Below, in pieces: positions 7,796-15,107 of a stretch of 36,510 bases of DNA. The position numbers were made by a program, and so were the translations under genes. The notes beneath the pieces are model-generated. The model saw only the letters and a list, made by a program, of their open reading frames with translations, was not told the origin of the DNA and searched no databases. Position 1 is the stretch's first letter. Each line of letters starts with the position of its first letter. This stretch comes from a virus: positions 1 through 36,510 of IMG/VR virus record IMGVR_UViG_3300035698_016227; one strand, given 5' to 3'.

Positions 7796-8186
7796 GACCA
7801 AAGACATCGCCAATGGAATCTCCTAAATCCTCAAACTCCTCATAATATTCATCATCATCTTCTTCTTCATCAATAAAGGGTTGAGTCTTAGTTCCTTCGG
7901 CTATCATTACTGCCACATCAGATAAATTAATGGAAATAAAACCATTTGTTATTACTCCATTGTTGGCAATTTTTAATAATTTATTTCTTAATTTTTCATC
8001 TTGTTCTAAATGAGATCTAGTATAGTGAAACCAAGTATCACGAAAATAATCAAACATTTGATTTACTTGGAAGACAAAACCATTTTTTAAAATTATAGTC
8101 CCCCTACTATTTTTATAAGCTTCTATTTGTTCGCGCTTAAATATTTTGTTTATGTAATTCATTATATCATTTTGTTTTTCTTTCAT
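7788..8186 (-). CDS. Hypothetical protein, 132 aa, acidic C-terminus
   Basis: Last gene of the gp47-gp46 operon, starting 4 bp after the gp46 stop. It begins MKEKQNDIMNYINKIFKREQ, has a beta-like core around GTIILKNGFVFQVNQMF, and ends in a long Asp/Glu run (DEEEDDDEYYEEFEDLGD) of the type seen in proteins that mimic DNA or contact ssDNA-binding proteins. No family recognised; an accessory to recombination is only suggested by position. Confidence 0.6.
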   Translation of the reverse strand: MKEKQNDIMNYINKIFKREQIEAYKNSRGTIILKNGFVFQVNQMFDYFRDTWFHYTRSHLEQDEKLRNKLLKIANNGVITNGFISINLSDVAVMIAEGTKTQPFIDEEEDDDEYYEEFEDLGDSIGDVFGLN

Positions 8187-8190
8187 ATAT

Positions 8191-10356
8191 TTAACTTACC
8201 GAAAGCCTACTAAAATCATTTGAATCTTTTTTCAAGATTATTTGATTAGAAAAGCTTTCTTTGTATTCTTCTCTATGTGATATAACAATAATAGAATTAT
8301 CTACCGATAAATTATTTATGATATTAAGAACAGATTCTATTCCGTCAGCATCAAGATTCATGTCTAAAATTTCATCAAAGATAAGGAGATTTACTGATGA
8401 TGAAAAGAATGTCTTCACTACCATAAACAACGAGAACGCAATAGCAAGTTCTAATCTTGTCTTTTCGCCGGAAGAGAAAGTGCTGAAAGGAACTTCTTCT
8501 CCATTCAATTTGATTTCTTCTTCTAAGTCCTTACTAAAGTTTATCAAAACCTCATTATCAAAAAAGAATGGAAGGTAAAAATTTACTTTCTCGTTAAATA
8601 CATGAAGCATATTCTCTATAATATATTTCTTTACACCAAAACTCTTATTAGAAAATAATTGTTGAAGTATATCATAGTGATTGTCTTCAATAGTTTTTGC
8701 TTCTATTTTCTTTTGAGTTTCTATCTGTTGTAGTTCTGCTTTACTTGCTTTAGCTCTTAACTTATCAATATAACTTTTATCATAAGAAGAAGTAGCTTTA
8801 ACATTAATGACCTTTATTTCGCTTTCAATCTCATCAAGTCTTTCTTTGTATTTATCTGTTTTTTCTTTAACGGAAAGTAAATAATCATTCTCATATATAG
8901 ACTTATCTACATCTATATCAAGATCTTTTGATATGACCTTAATATTATCAATAACTGACTTATTGATTTCATCAGCATAAATAACTTCTTGTTTTTTTAC
9001 TTCGATATCACTCTTAAGTTTATTCACTAAAGCAGCCATATCATCTAATGCTTTATTGGTATAGTTAGATTTTTCTGGAAGTGTTTCTTTCTTACTATTT
9101 AAGTCTTGTATCGCATTTCTAGCAATATTATTATTAGCTAATGTAGTTTCTTTTCTAGACTCTAATGAACTTACAGCCAGGCTCATATCGTCAATGATTA
9201 CTTCTTGACCACCAATTAAACTAAGAGTAAATTCTTTTTCTACTCGTTGTCCACAAGTAGGGCAAGTTGTTGATTCAACTTGTAGATCTAATACTTTAGA
9301 TCTACGTTCAACTAATTCTTTCTCAAGACGTTCTATTTCATTTTTTATAACATCCACATCTTCCAGCTCTGCAATCTTTGTATTTATTTGAGAATCTATT
9401 AAAGCAGTTGCGGCGAATATTCTTTCATATTCATTATTTTTATTTTTTTCTATAATAACATCGATCTCAATATATTTACTAAGCTTATTCTTTAATACAT
9501 ATAGTTCTTTTACAAATAAATCAAGATCTTTTTTCTTTGCTGTTTCAAGTTTTATTTTATCGCTTACTATTTTATTATTCTCAACTCTCTCAATAAATAA
9601 TCTATTCTTTTCTATCTCTTCTTCTATATTTATATTACCTAAAGTATTAATATCATTCTTTATTCTTTCAGCTTCTGTTTTGAGACTTACTTGTTCTTGT
9701 TTATATCCCAATAAAGTATTTTTTACTTTATCTCTATATTCAGTAATAGATTGATTAGTAAAAGTCATTTCATGAGAATAAGTGTTTCTTTCTAATATGA
9801 AAGCTTCAAGTGCTTCTTTGATTGGCTTTCTCATTTCCTTAATACCATTATGATATTCAAGAATCTCTTTAAGGGAAAGAATATTTTCAAATATTTTAAG
9901 CCTATCTGATGGCTTGGATCTTAAGAAAGAAATATATAACTCACTAGAGAATATGATACTTGATACCATAGCGTTGTAGTTAATCTCTATTAAGTCTAAT
10001 ATCAATCCTTGCGCGTCTCCTGCTGTTCTGGGGGAGATGTTTTCCTTACCTCTAAATATAAGGATATTATTTTTATGAACACTATGCCTACGATACCTAA
10101 TAATACTATAATCAACCCCACTAATATCAAAATTTACCTCTACCTTACAATCTATTTTTGTTTTTCTATTTATTACATCATCTATATTGGAAAGACTTTT
10201 CCCATATAAAGCCCATATGATAGCATCAACAAAAGTTGTTTTGCCAGCTCCATTCTCACCTAATAAAAGACGAGAATCGTTTATGTTTAACTCAATACGA
10301 GTTTCATAATCTCCATAAGATTTAAAGTTCTTTATCTCTACCCAATTAAATATCAC
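8191..10356 (-). CDS. 46: Recombination endonuclease subunit, gp46/SbcC/Rad50-like ATPase
   Basis: A 721-residue SMC-type ATPase. Walker A GENGAGKTT is at residues 33-41, followed by long coiled-coil stretches flanking a zinc hook CPTCGQ, then the ABC signature FSSGEKTRLELA, Walker B NLLIFDEILD and the H-loop ISHRE. With the gp47 nuclease (11158-12126) it forms the Mre11-Rad50-like complex that resects DNA ends for recombination-dependent replication. The start is GTG (10354-10356), overlapping the TGA of the upstream small gene. T4 gp46 is shorter (about 560 aa); the difference is coiled coil. In T4 gp47 and gp46 are close neighbours; here four small paralogues separate them. Confidence 0.93.
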   Translation of the reverse strand: MIFNWVEIKNFKSYGDYETRIELNINDSRLLLGENGAGKTTFVDAIIWALYGKSLSNIDDVINRKTKIDCKVEVNFDISGVDYSIIRYRRHSVHKNNILIFRGKENISPRTAGDAQGLILDLIEINYNAMVSSIIFSSELYISFLRSKPSDRLKIFENILSLKEILEYHNGIKEMRKPIKEALEAFILERNTYSHEMTFTNQSITEYRDKVKNTLLGYKQEQVSLKTEAERIKNDINTLGNINIEEEIEKNRLFIERVENNKIVSDKIKLETAKKKDLDLFVKELYVLKNKLSKYIEIDVIIEKNKNNEYERIFAATALIDSQINTKIAELEDVDVIKNEIERLEKELVERRSKVLDLQVESTTCPTCGQRVEKEFTLSLIGGQEVIIDDMSLAVSSLESRKETTLANNNIARNAIQDLNSKKETLPEKSNYTNKALDDMAALVNKLKSDIEVKKQEVIYADEINKSVIDNIKVISKDLDIDVDKSIYENDYLLSVKEKTDKYKERLDEIESEIKVINVKATSSYDKSYIDKLRAKASKAELQQIETQKKIEAKTIEDNHYDILQQLFSNKSFGVKKYIIENMLHVFNEKVNFYLPFFFDNEVLINFSKDLEEEIKLNGEEVPFSTFSSGEKTRLELAIAFSLFMVVKTFFSSSVNLLIFDEILDMNLDADGIESVLNIINNLSVDNSIIVISHREEYKESFSNQIILKKDSNDFSRLSVS

Positions 10357-10583
10357 ACACTACTCCATTGTTTATTCCATACAGGAATGTTGTTCGTTAT
10401 ACTATTAAATACTAACCCATTTTTAGTATAAGTTATATAAAGATGAGAAAGCGTTTTAAAAGAAACACTACATAAGGATTTCTTTTTTGACCACCCACTA
10501 GGATATATTTCATAAAAATGCATGCTATTGCTAACTCTTCCTTTTTGAAACATTGTTCCTAATATAAATAGTTTATCGTTCAT
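10353..10583 (-). CDS. K-L-x-x-L-G-x-x-F family small protein, 76 aa
   Basis: Starts MNDKLFILGTMFQKG at ATG 10583, inside the end of the preceding gene (overlap ATGAACGATAA). An upstream in-frame extension is open but less likely, because all paralogues begin M-N-x-K-L. The body reads as beta-rich with aromatic residues and ends NKQWSSV, its TGA overlapping the gp46 GTG. Fourth of four tandem paralogues between gp47 and gp46. Function unknown. Confidence 0.65.
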   Translation of the reverse strand: MNDKLFILGTMFQKGRVSNSMHFYEIYPSGWSKKKSLCSVSFKTLSHLYITYTKNGLVFNSITNNIPVWNKQWSSV

Positions 10584-10764
10584 TGTTAAAAAACTTACCT
10601 CCTGTATATAAATATGCTGCAATATTTGTTTTTGTTATAAATGCTTCTTTATAAAACCATAATGCTAACTCATTTTTACTATAAATCAATCTCGTCAGTC
10701 CAAGATGATCAGTCGTCTTTTCTTTTAGAAATACTATTCCCAATAAACAAAGTTTCTCATTCAT
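10573..10764 (-). CDS. K-L-x-x-L-G-x-x-F family small protein, 63 aa
   Basis: Begins MNEKLCLLGIVFLKEKT. ATG 10764 overlaps the preceding TGA (ATGA), which decides it over the ATG at 10770. It has the same plan as its neighbours: family motif, then short beta-like segments (IYSKNELALWFYKEAF). Third of the tandem set. Confidence 0.65.
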   Translation of the reverse strand: MNEKLCLLGIVFLKEKTTDHLGLTRLIYSKNELALWFYKEAFITKTNIAAYLYTGGKFFNNER

Positions 10765-10964
10765 ACGCATTTAAATTTAAGATCACCATTCTCAAGAACC
10801 TCAGTTTCAATCATTCTACCCCAAACATCTGTAGGAAAACTATTATTTTCAAAAAAAATTGTTAAAACATTTTCCTTTGGTTGTTCTATTCTAATGGTAT
10901 CATAATAAGTTAATCCCATTCCTACATTAAATATTGTTCCAAGAATAAAAAACTTAGGATTCAT
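10761..10964 (-). CDS. K-L-x-x-L-G-x-x-F family small protein, 67 aa
   Basis: Begins MNPKFFILGTIFNVGMG, a slightly varied form of the family motif, and continues with NVLTIFFENNSFPTDVWGR. It starts at TAATG, overlapping the stop of the gene at 10964-11158. Second of the tandem set. Function unknown. Confidence 0.65.
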   Translation of the reverse strand: MNPKFFILGTIFNVGMGLTYYDTIRIEQPKENVLTIFFENNSFPTDVWGRMIETEVLENGDLKFKCV

Positions 10965-11158
10965 TATACCAGATCAACATATCTATATCCTTTCTTATTA
11001 AAATAATACTCTCCTACAGAACAATCAGAATAAATCTCATAAGAATATATAAAAAGGTTAGGCTTTTTAAACTTAATCTTTTCTTCTACTAACCTTGTCC
11101 CTTCCCCACAATACTCTTTAACAAAAAGATTTCCTAACATAAATAGTTTCTTGTTCAT
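10964..11158 (-). CDS. K-L-x-x-L-G-x-x-F family small protein, 64 aa
   Basis: Begins MNKKLFMLGNLFVKEY, the clearest form of the family motif, and ends YYFNKKGYRYVDLV. Its start overlaps the gp47 stop in the sequence GGTATAATGAA. The same string recurs at its own end (start of the next paralogue), which points to duplication of whole gene units. First of the four-gene tandem set. Confidence 0.65.
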   Translation of the reverse strand: MNKKLFMLGNLFVKEYCGEGTRLVEEKIKFKKPNLFIYSYEIYSDCSVGEYYFNKKGYRYVDLV

Positions 11159-12126
11159 TATACCACTTCTTCTAATACTTTGTCAAAAATTTTAAGAAGC
11201 TTTGCGTTGTCTATTCCTTTTTCATTTACTGTGGTAATATATTCTCTAATAATGTCTTTAATAGAAGAATCATTATTTAGATTAGATTCTTTTAAAACTA
11301 TTTCATCTTTCTTCTCAAAAATAGGTCTTACTTCAATAGCTCCTTTATCAATAAGAATCTTTTTTAATTTAATAAAGTTTTCAATCTTTTCTTTTATCAT
11401 TACTCCAACAAACTTATTGGTTGGATCAAAATCTTTAAAATCCTGTATATCTATTTTTGTATATGTAGGAGCGCCTGTATATTCAACAAACTTCCAACTT
11501 TCATTTTCAGTTTCAAATACTACAAATCCTTTTTCTATTCCCATTTCACCAAAGTTTAATTGTATTGGAGATCCAACATAAACAATATTTTTTTGTGATT
11601 GATGCCTATGAAAATGTCCCGTAAATACTAAAGAATATTCACTAAAAAGTTCTTTACTAAATGCGTGTTTCTCGGTTGCATGAAAAGCATTGTCAAAACT
11701 GAAATCTGCTATTGGGATATGAGTAAATAACACTCCCGGATGATTTTCTATATCTTCTTCTCTTTTTGTATAAGGTAGATAACTAAAATCTCCTCTATCT
11801 GGAAGATATTCAGCTTCCTTTATTACATGTCCTAATGGACTAAATGTTTCTACTATACTATTGTTATTTACATTATATATATCATGATTACCTAATATAA
11901 ACACAAGACTTATTCCTGCTCTTTGCAGTTCAAGAAACTTCATGAACAAAGGAACAAATGCCTCATTCTTTATATTAGAAGATTTATCAAATATATCTCC
12001 CATTATTGTCATAGAAGTAATATCATTTTCTTTACAATAATGTAATAGATAATCTAAATAATTTATTATTATGTCTGTAGTAATTCCTTTCTTCACATGG
12101 AAATCACCCGTTAAAAGTATCTTCAT
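11158..12126 (-). CDS. 47: Recombination endonuclease subunit, gp47/SbcD/Mre11-like nuclease
   Basis: A 322-residue calcineurin-like phosphoesterase with the standard metal-binding motifs in order: GDFH (7-10), GDIFD (43-47), GNHD (79-82), a THIP histidine, and GHFHRHQ. It provides the nuclease of the gp46-gp47 complex. GGGGGAG precedes the ATG by a few bases. Its stop overlaps the first of four small paralogues. Length and motif order match T4 gp47 (about 340 aa). Confidence 0.93.
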   Translation of the reverse strand: MKILLTGDFHVKKGITTDIIINYLDYLLHYCKENDITSMTIMGDIFDKSSNIKNEAFVPLFMKFLELQRAGISLVFILGNHDIYNVNNNSIVETFSPLGHVIKEAEYLPDRGDFSYLPYTKREEDIENHPGVLFTHIPIADFSFDNAFHATEKHAFSKELFSEYSLVFTGHFHRHQSQKNIVYVGSPIQLNFGEMGIEKGFVVFETENESWKFVEYTGAPTYTKIDIQDFKDFDPTNKFVGVMIKEKIENFIKLKKILIDKGAIEVRPIFEKKDEIVLKESNLNNDSSIKDIIREYITTVNEKGIDNAKLLKIFDKVLEEVV

Positions 12127-12138
12127 TATTCTCCCCCT

Positions 12139-12294
12139 TTAATATAAACCTTCAACATAAAAATGAAAGTTTCCATCTAATCTGTTATAATATATTGAAT
12201 TAGTTGGCGCGCCCATTGGTTGAACTGAAACTATTTTTTCGGCAACTAAACTTGGAAAAAGAACTCTCTTAGAGAAGTTTTTTAATAGTTTCAT
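12139..12294 (-). CDS. 51-residue peptide resembling a conserved segment of gp23 major capsid protein
   Basis: The frame begins MKLLKNFSKRVLFPSLVAEK, overlapping the last 26 bases of thyX, and continues KIVSVQPMGAPTNSIYYNRL before stopping 12 bp short of gp47. It closely resembles the conserved gp23 region that in T4 reads roughly IPNLIAFDICGVQPMNSPTG. It is far too short to be a capsid protein. I cannot tell whether it is a relic, a recombination scar or a functional decoy/regulator. Its overlap with thyX and the spacing to the gp47 ribosome site suggest that it is translated. Confidence 0.55.
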   Translation of the reverse strand: MKLLKNFSKRVLFPSLVAEKIVSVQPMGAPTNSIYYNRLDGNFHFYVEGLY

Positions 12295-13003
12295 CTATTC
12301 CATCTTTTTCCATACTTGCAGCAAGTGCTGTTTTTAGATTTAGCATTTCTGTATAAATCTCAAGTGACCATTTGATCTCAGGTATAGTTGAAATAATATT
12401 ATATAGAGCATTAGCATATTCTTGTATTTCTTGTTGAGCATGCTTATCGCTTCTTAATGTAATAAAATTTAATAAATTTCTAAAATCAACAGTAAAATAC
12501 ATTTCGGTGTATTGTCCCATTGGCATTACTATACGAGCTTGCTCTCTTGCCATTCCATATTCAAGATTATTCTCATATCTTCTTTCTGCTTCTTCAAAAA
12601 AGGAAGAATTTATTGTAGATAATTTTTTATTTGTATTATTATCAAACCCATCAACACTTCCTTGTTTATTTATTTCGTCTTGTTTTCTCCATGTTTTTGG
12701 CGCATAACATTTCCACTCAAACTTTTTATATCTTGCGCTTTCTTGATTAAATGAAAATGTTCTATGTCTTAATATTTGTTGATTAACAAATAAAGGAGAA
12801 CGAACATGAAAAGAAAACACAACTTGCTCAAATGGTGTAAGGTGTTCATTTTTATACAAATACCTTATTAGTCTTCTATCTTTATCTGAATCAGTTTTTA
12901 CTTTTGTTCCAGTAGAAACTCTTGCTGCTCTTATTATAGAATAATCATCCCCCATTTTGTCAATTAATTCCACAAAACCATCATCTAAAACTTTAATCTT
13001 CAT
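12269..13003 (-). CDS. thyX: Flavin-dependent thymidylate synthase
   Basis: A 244-residue ThyX with the diagnostic motif RHRTFSFNQESAR (79-91; family RHRxxSxNExSxR, with Gln replacing Glu at one variable-looking position). It also has HLTPFEQVVFSF near 54 and FRNLLNFITLRSDKHAQQEI in the C-terminal half. It makes dTMP from dUMP using FAD, NADPH and methylene-tetrahydrofolate, feeding phage DNA synthesis. The ATG overlaps the 3' end of an HNH endonuclease gene, and the 3' end overlaps the gp23-like peptide gene. Confidence 0.93.
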   Translation of the reverse strand: MKIKVLDDGFVELIDKMGDDYSIIRAARVSTGTKVKTDSDKDRRLIRYLYKNEHLTPFEQVVFSFHVRSPLFVNQQILRHRTFSFNQESARYKKFEWKCYAPKTWRKQDEINKQGSVDGFDNNTNKKLSTINSSFFEEAERRYENNLEYGMAREQARIVMPMGQYTEMYFTVDFRNLLNFITLRSDKHAQQEIQEYANALYNIISTIPEIKWSLEIYTEMLNLKTALAASMEKDGIDETIKKLL

Positions 13004-13592
13004 TTATAAAATACACTCCATTTTTTTTATCAAATCCCACACTCCCTTTCTTGAAAAACTCAATAGCAATTTTCTCTAAAGCGTTGTGGGATTTTCTATG
13101 CTCAACATCTGTTTTGAATAGAAATAAATTGTCTATATTATTATTTAATTTATTACCATCTATATGATGGATTACTTCTTTTTTATCCAACTTTCTTCCA
13201 ATACTTTCTTCCATTATTATAAAATGTTCTTTTCTATATTTACTCCAACCATTTTCGTGTTCTCCTCCAATATATACCAATTTATATCCATCACCACTTA
13301 TAAACTCTCCACCTTTCCAACGTGGGCTATTTACTCCAGATAACTCTGGAAACTTCAGTCCTTTATTCCATGGTTTCTTATATGGCCTTTTTTTTGCTGC
13401 TTCTTTACCAGAGCATTTTCTACATAATGTTTTACCATCAAAACCTCTTTTTTGTTGTCTTAAAAAATAATTATGATAAATTATTATACGTTCAGTATCG
13501 CAATCCTCACATTTTACTTTTATTCTTTTCTCACTTCCTTTTGTTATATCTTTTATTAATGCTCCATCTATTGATTTATCTCCAATAATCAT
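12993..13592 (-). CDS. HNH homing endonuclease
   Basis: A 199-residue protein with two paired-Cys zinc motifs near the N-terminus (CEDC and CRKC), a NUMOD3-like stretch WNKGLKFPELSGVNSPRWKGG cut short here as NKGLKFPELSG, and a C-terminal HNH core VIHHIDGNKLNNNIDNL with a downstream HRKSH. Free-standing HNH enzymes of this kind cut recipient phage genomes next to their own insertion site. It overlaps the thyX start, so thyX-lacking-the-insertion is the likely target. It has its own promoter (13672-13700) and a GTAAAGATA element. Confidence 0.85.
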   Translation of the reverse strand: MIIGDKSIDGALIKDITKGSEKRIKVKCEDCDTERIIIYHNYFLRQQKRGFDGKTLCRKCSGKEAAKKRPYKKPWNKGLKFPELSGVNSPRWKGGEFISGDGYKLVYIGGEHENGWSKYRKEHFIIMEESIGRKLDKKEVIHHIDGNKLNNNIDNLFLFKTDVEHRKSHNALEKIAIEFFKKGSVGFDKKNGVYFINED

Positions 13593-13609
13593 TACATCCT
13601 CCTAATCTA

Positions 13610-13618
13610 TATCTTTAC
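13610..13618 (-). promoter_or_regulatory. GTAAAGATA motif, candidate late promoter
   Basis: Exact motif on the minus strand, 18 bp before the ATG at 13592 and just before the AGGAGG ribosome site. It lies downstream of a sigma70-type promoter, suggesting two modes of expression for the HNH gene. Confidence 0.4.
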
Positions 13619-13671
13619 GAAGATTAAGAAGTAATAACGTCTTTCAAATAATCCCCCTTATAATAGAAATA

Positions 13672-13700
13672 ATATTAATACATATCTTATTTTTTGTCAA
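13672..13700 (-). promoter_or_regulatory. Sigma70-type promoter upstream of the HNH gene
   Basis: TTGACA (13695-13700), 17 bp spacer, TAATAT (13672-13677). The -35 box lies in the last codons of the preceding gene. Leader of about 75 bases to the ATG. Confidence 0.6.
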
Positions 13701-14211
13701 TCTTAATAAGACCAACAGGTAAAATATCATAAAGCTTATATTCATCTATTAGATTCCATAAAATTTTATTCTTTTTCCTTATACATTCTATCTTATATAA
13801 GGGTCTCATATTTTTCAACGACCAACACTTCCTTAATTCATTAGATGTTATTATTTTATAATCGAATGCTGAACGTGGGATAATTTTATCAATCCACCAA
13901 TAAGAACCATAATTTTCCCAATTCATTTCCTTTGTGAATTGTAACTCTAAATGATATTTTAAGTCAACCAAAGTATACCCCAAAAGTCTCTCCCAAATTC
14001 TTCCTGACTTATTTAGTTTGATAGAGCGATAGATTGAATTGTTTACATTGCGATCAAAAACTTTTCTTTCTTTGTGCAATTTAACACTGGGTCCCTTGTT
14101 TCGACATTTTTTACAAATGTTTTTGTGCAAATCTTTGCTGGAACGGTCGGCATGAAAATTATTTAAATTTTGTGCAATTTGGCAGCATGTGCATTTTTTC
14201 ATGTTTTCCAT
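13687..14211 (-). CDS. HNH-type endonuclease, possibly catalytically degenerate
   Basis: A 174-residue protein of a phage HNH type. It has an N-terminal zinc-finger-like KKCTCCQIAQN with a second pair CKKC, then MNWENYGSYWWIDKIIPRSAFD and WSLKNMRPLYKIECIRKKNK. The usual core reads HIDHIIP...F...NLxPLxxxxNxxK; here the two histidines are replaced by Trp and Lys (WIDKIIP), so cleavage activity may be lost. Two ATGs (14211 and MKK three codons on) are possible; I keep the first. It sits directly upstream of the other HNH gene. Confidence 0.7.
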   Translation of the reverse strand: MENMKKCTCCQIAQNLNNFHADRSSKDLHKNICKKCRNKGPSVKLHKERKVFDRNVNNSIYRSIKLNKSGRIWERLLGYTLVDLKYHLELQFTKEMNWENYGSYWWIDKIIPRSAFDYKIITSNELRKCWSLKNMRPLYKIECIRKKNKILWNLIDEYKLYDILPVGLIKIDKK

Positions 14212-14280
14212 GTAAATATCTTTCCCTTAACAAAAGATAGTCAACTCATTTTTTGATATAAACAAATATACCATTTTTAT

Positions 14281-14288
14281 TAAAGATA
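14281..14288 (+). promoter_or_regulatory. TAAAGATA element before the tail tube gene
   Basis: ATTAAAGATATTAG lies 31 bp before ATG 14320, one base off the GTAAAGATA consensus. Position before a late structural gene supports a promoter role. Confidence 0.4.
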
Positions 14289-14319
14289 TTAGTAGAAAAC
14301 AATTTAGGAGGACAATAAT

Positions 14320-14850
14320 ATGGCGTTAGCTTTATCAAGCACAGCTAGCTCAACAAACGAACCAATGAGGAAAAATAGGTGGGTAATGCAATTTACATCT
14401 ATTCCTGGTGATGGTGATGCAGCTAATTTAGCGTTTGCGGCACACACAGCGACTAGACCTACAATATCTTACACACCTGTTGAACACCAAAGATTAAACG
14501 AAAGATACTATGTAGCTGGTAAACCAACTTGGGGTGAAATTCCAATGACCTTTTTTGATTTTATCGGAGGGTCAACATCTGTATCTCAAATTCTTTGGGA
14601 TTGGAATAATGTAGTTTATAATCCAATCACTGGTGCAATGGGATTTAAGAAAGAGTATACAACTTCTGGAACTCTTGCAATGTTAGATCCAGCTGGTGGA
14701 ATCGTTCAAGTATGGAATTTATTCTATGTTTGGCCTATGTCAGTTGGATGGGGAGAACTCTCGGCTGATGATGATGGAATAGCAGAAGTATCTGTAACTT
14801 TCAGATATGATTATGCGGTCAAGGGAACCGATATTGACACTACACCTTAA
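14320..14850 (+). CDS. 19: Tail tube protein, T4 gp19-like
   Basis: A 176-residue protein close in size to T4 gp19 (163 aa). It has an early RKNRWVMQFTSIPG strand, then PTISYTPVEHQRLNERYYVAG, a central ILWDWNNVVYNPITGAMG and a final VSVTFRYDYAV, the layout of contractile-phage tube proteins. These form stacked hexameric rings through which DNA passes. AGGAGG precedes the ATG. It is a single-gene transcription unit, closed by a strong terminator, fitting a very highly expressed late gene. Confidence 0.85.
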   Translation: MALALSSTASSTNEPMRKNRWVMQFTSIPGDGDAANLAFAAHTATRPTISYTPVEHQRLNERYYVAGKPTWGEIPMTFFDFIGGSTSVSQILWDWNNVVYNPITGAMGFKKEYTTSGTLAMLDPAGGIVQVWNLFYVWPMSVGWGELSADDDGIAEVSVTFRYDYAVKGTDIDTTP

Positions 14851-14870
14851 CAGGGAATGATATCAAATAA

Positions 14871-14898
14871 AAAACCTCCTTAAATGGAGGTTTTTTTT
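14871..14898 (+). terminator. Rho-independent terminator of the tail tube gene
   Basis: Stem AAAACCTCC / GGAGGTTTT with a TTAAAT loop followed by a T run, about 20 bp after the stop codon. Confidence 0.85.
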
Positions 14899-14904
14899 AT
14901 GCAT

Positions 14905-14934
14905 AAAAAAAAGGCTACTTCAAATGAAGTAGCC
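14905..14934 (-). terminator. Rho-independent terminator of the purine cassette
   Basis: On the minus strand GGCTACTTC-ATTT-GAAGTAGCC is followed by a run of eight T. It closes the 15.0-17.2 kb operon. Between here and 15030 (about 95 bp) I see no gene. Confidence 0.85.
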
Positions 14935-15029
14935 CAGCGATATATTATACATCCACTATCTATAATACGTCTATTATAATTTAGTGGCCTTATACATTAT
15001 ACTTTACGACATGTATAAAACTACATAAA

Positions 15030-15107
15030 CTATGGCATTTTAAACTTAAAAAGAATATAAACCATAGCACCTACCACTAAAGAAAAAATTATTGCTCCCA
15101 AGATCAT
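15030..15107 (-). CDS. 25-residue single-span membrane peptide
   Basis: Reads MILGAIIFSLVVGAMVYILF then KFKMP and stops. It is almost wholly hydrophobic with a positive C-terminal end, a typical single membrane helix. Its ATG overlaps the stop of the binding-protein gene (TAATG), so it is coupled to it, and the operon terminator lies downstream. It could anchor, assist or regulate an ABC permease, or be a toxin-like peptide; no direct evidence. Confidence 0.55.
   Translation of the reverse strand: MILGAIIFSLVVGAMVYILFKFKMP

Noticed and set aside
14935-15029. Possible gene between the terminator and the membrane peptide
   Set aside because: AT-rich with many stops in all frames; nothing supported.
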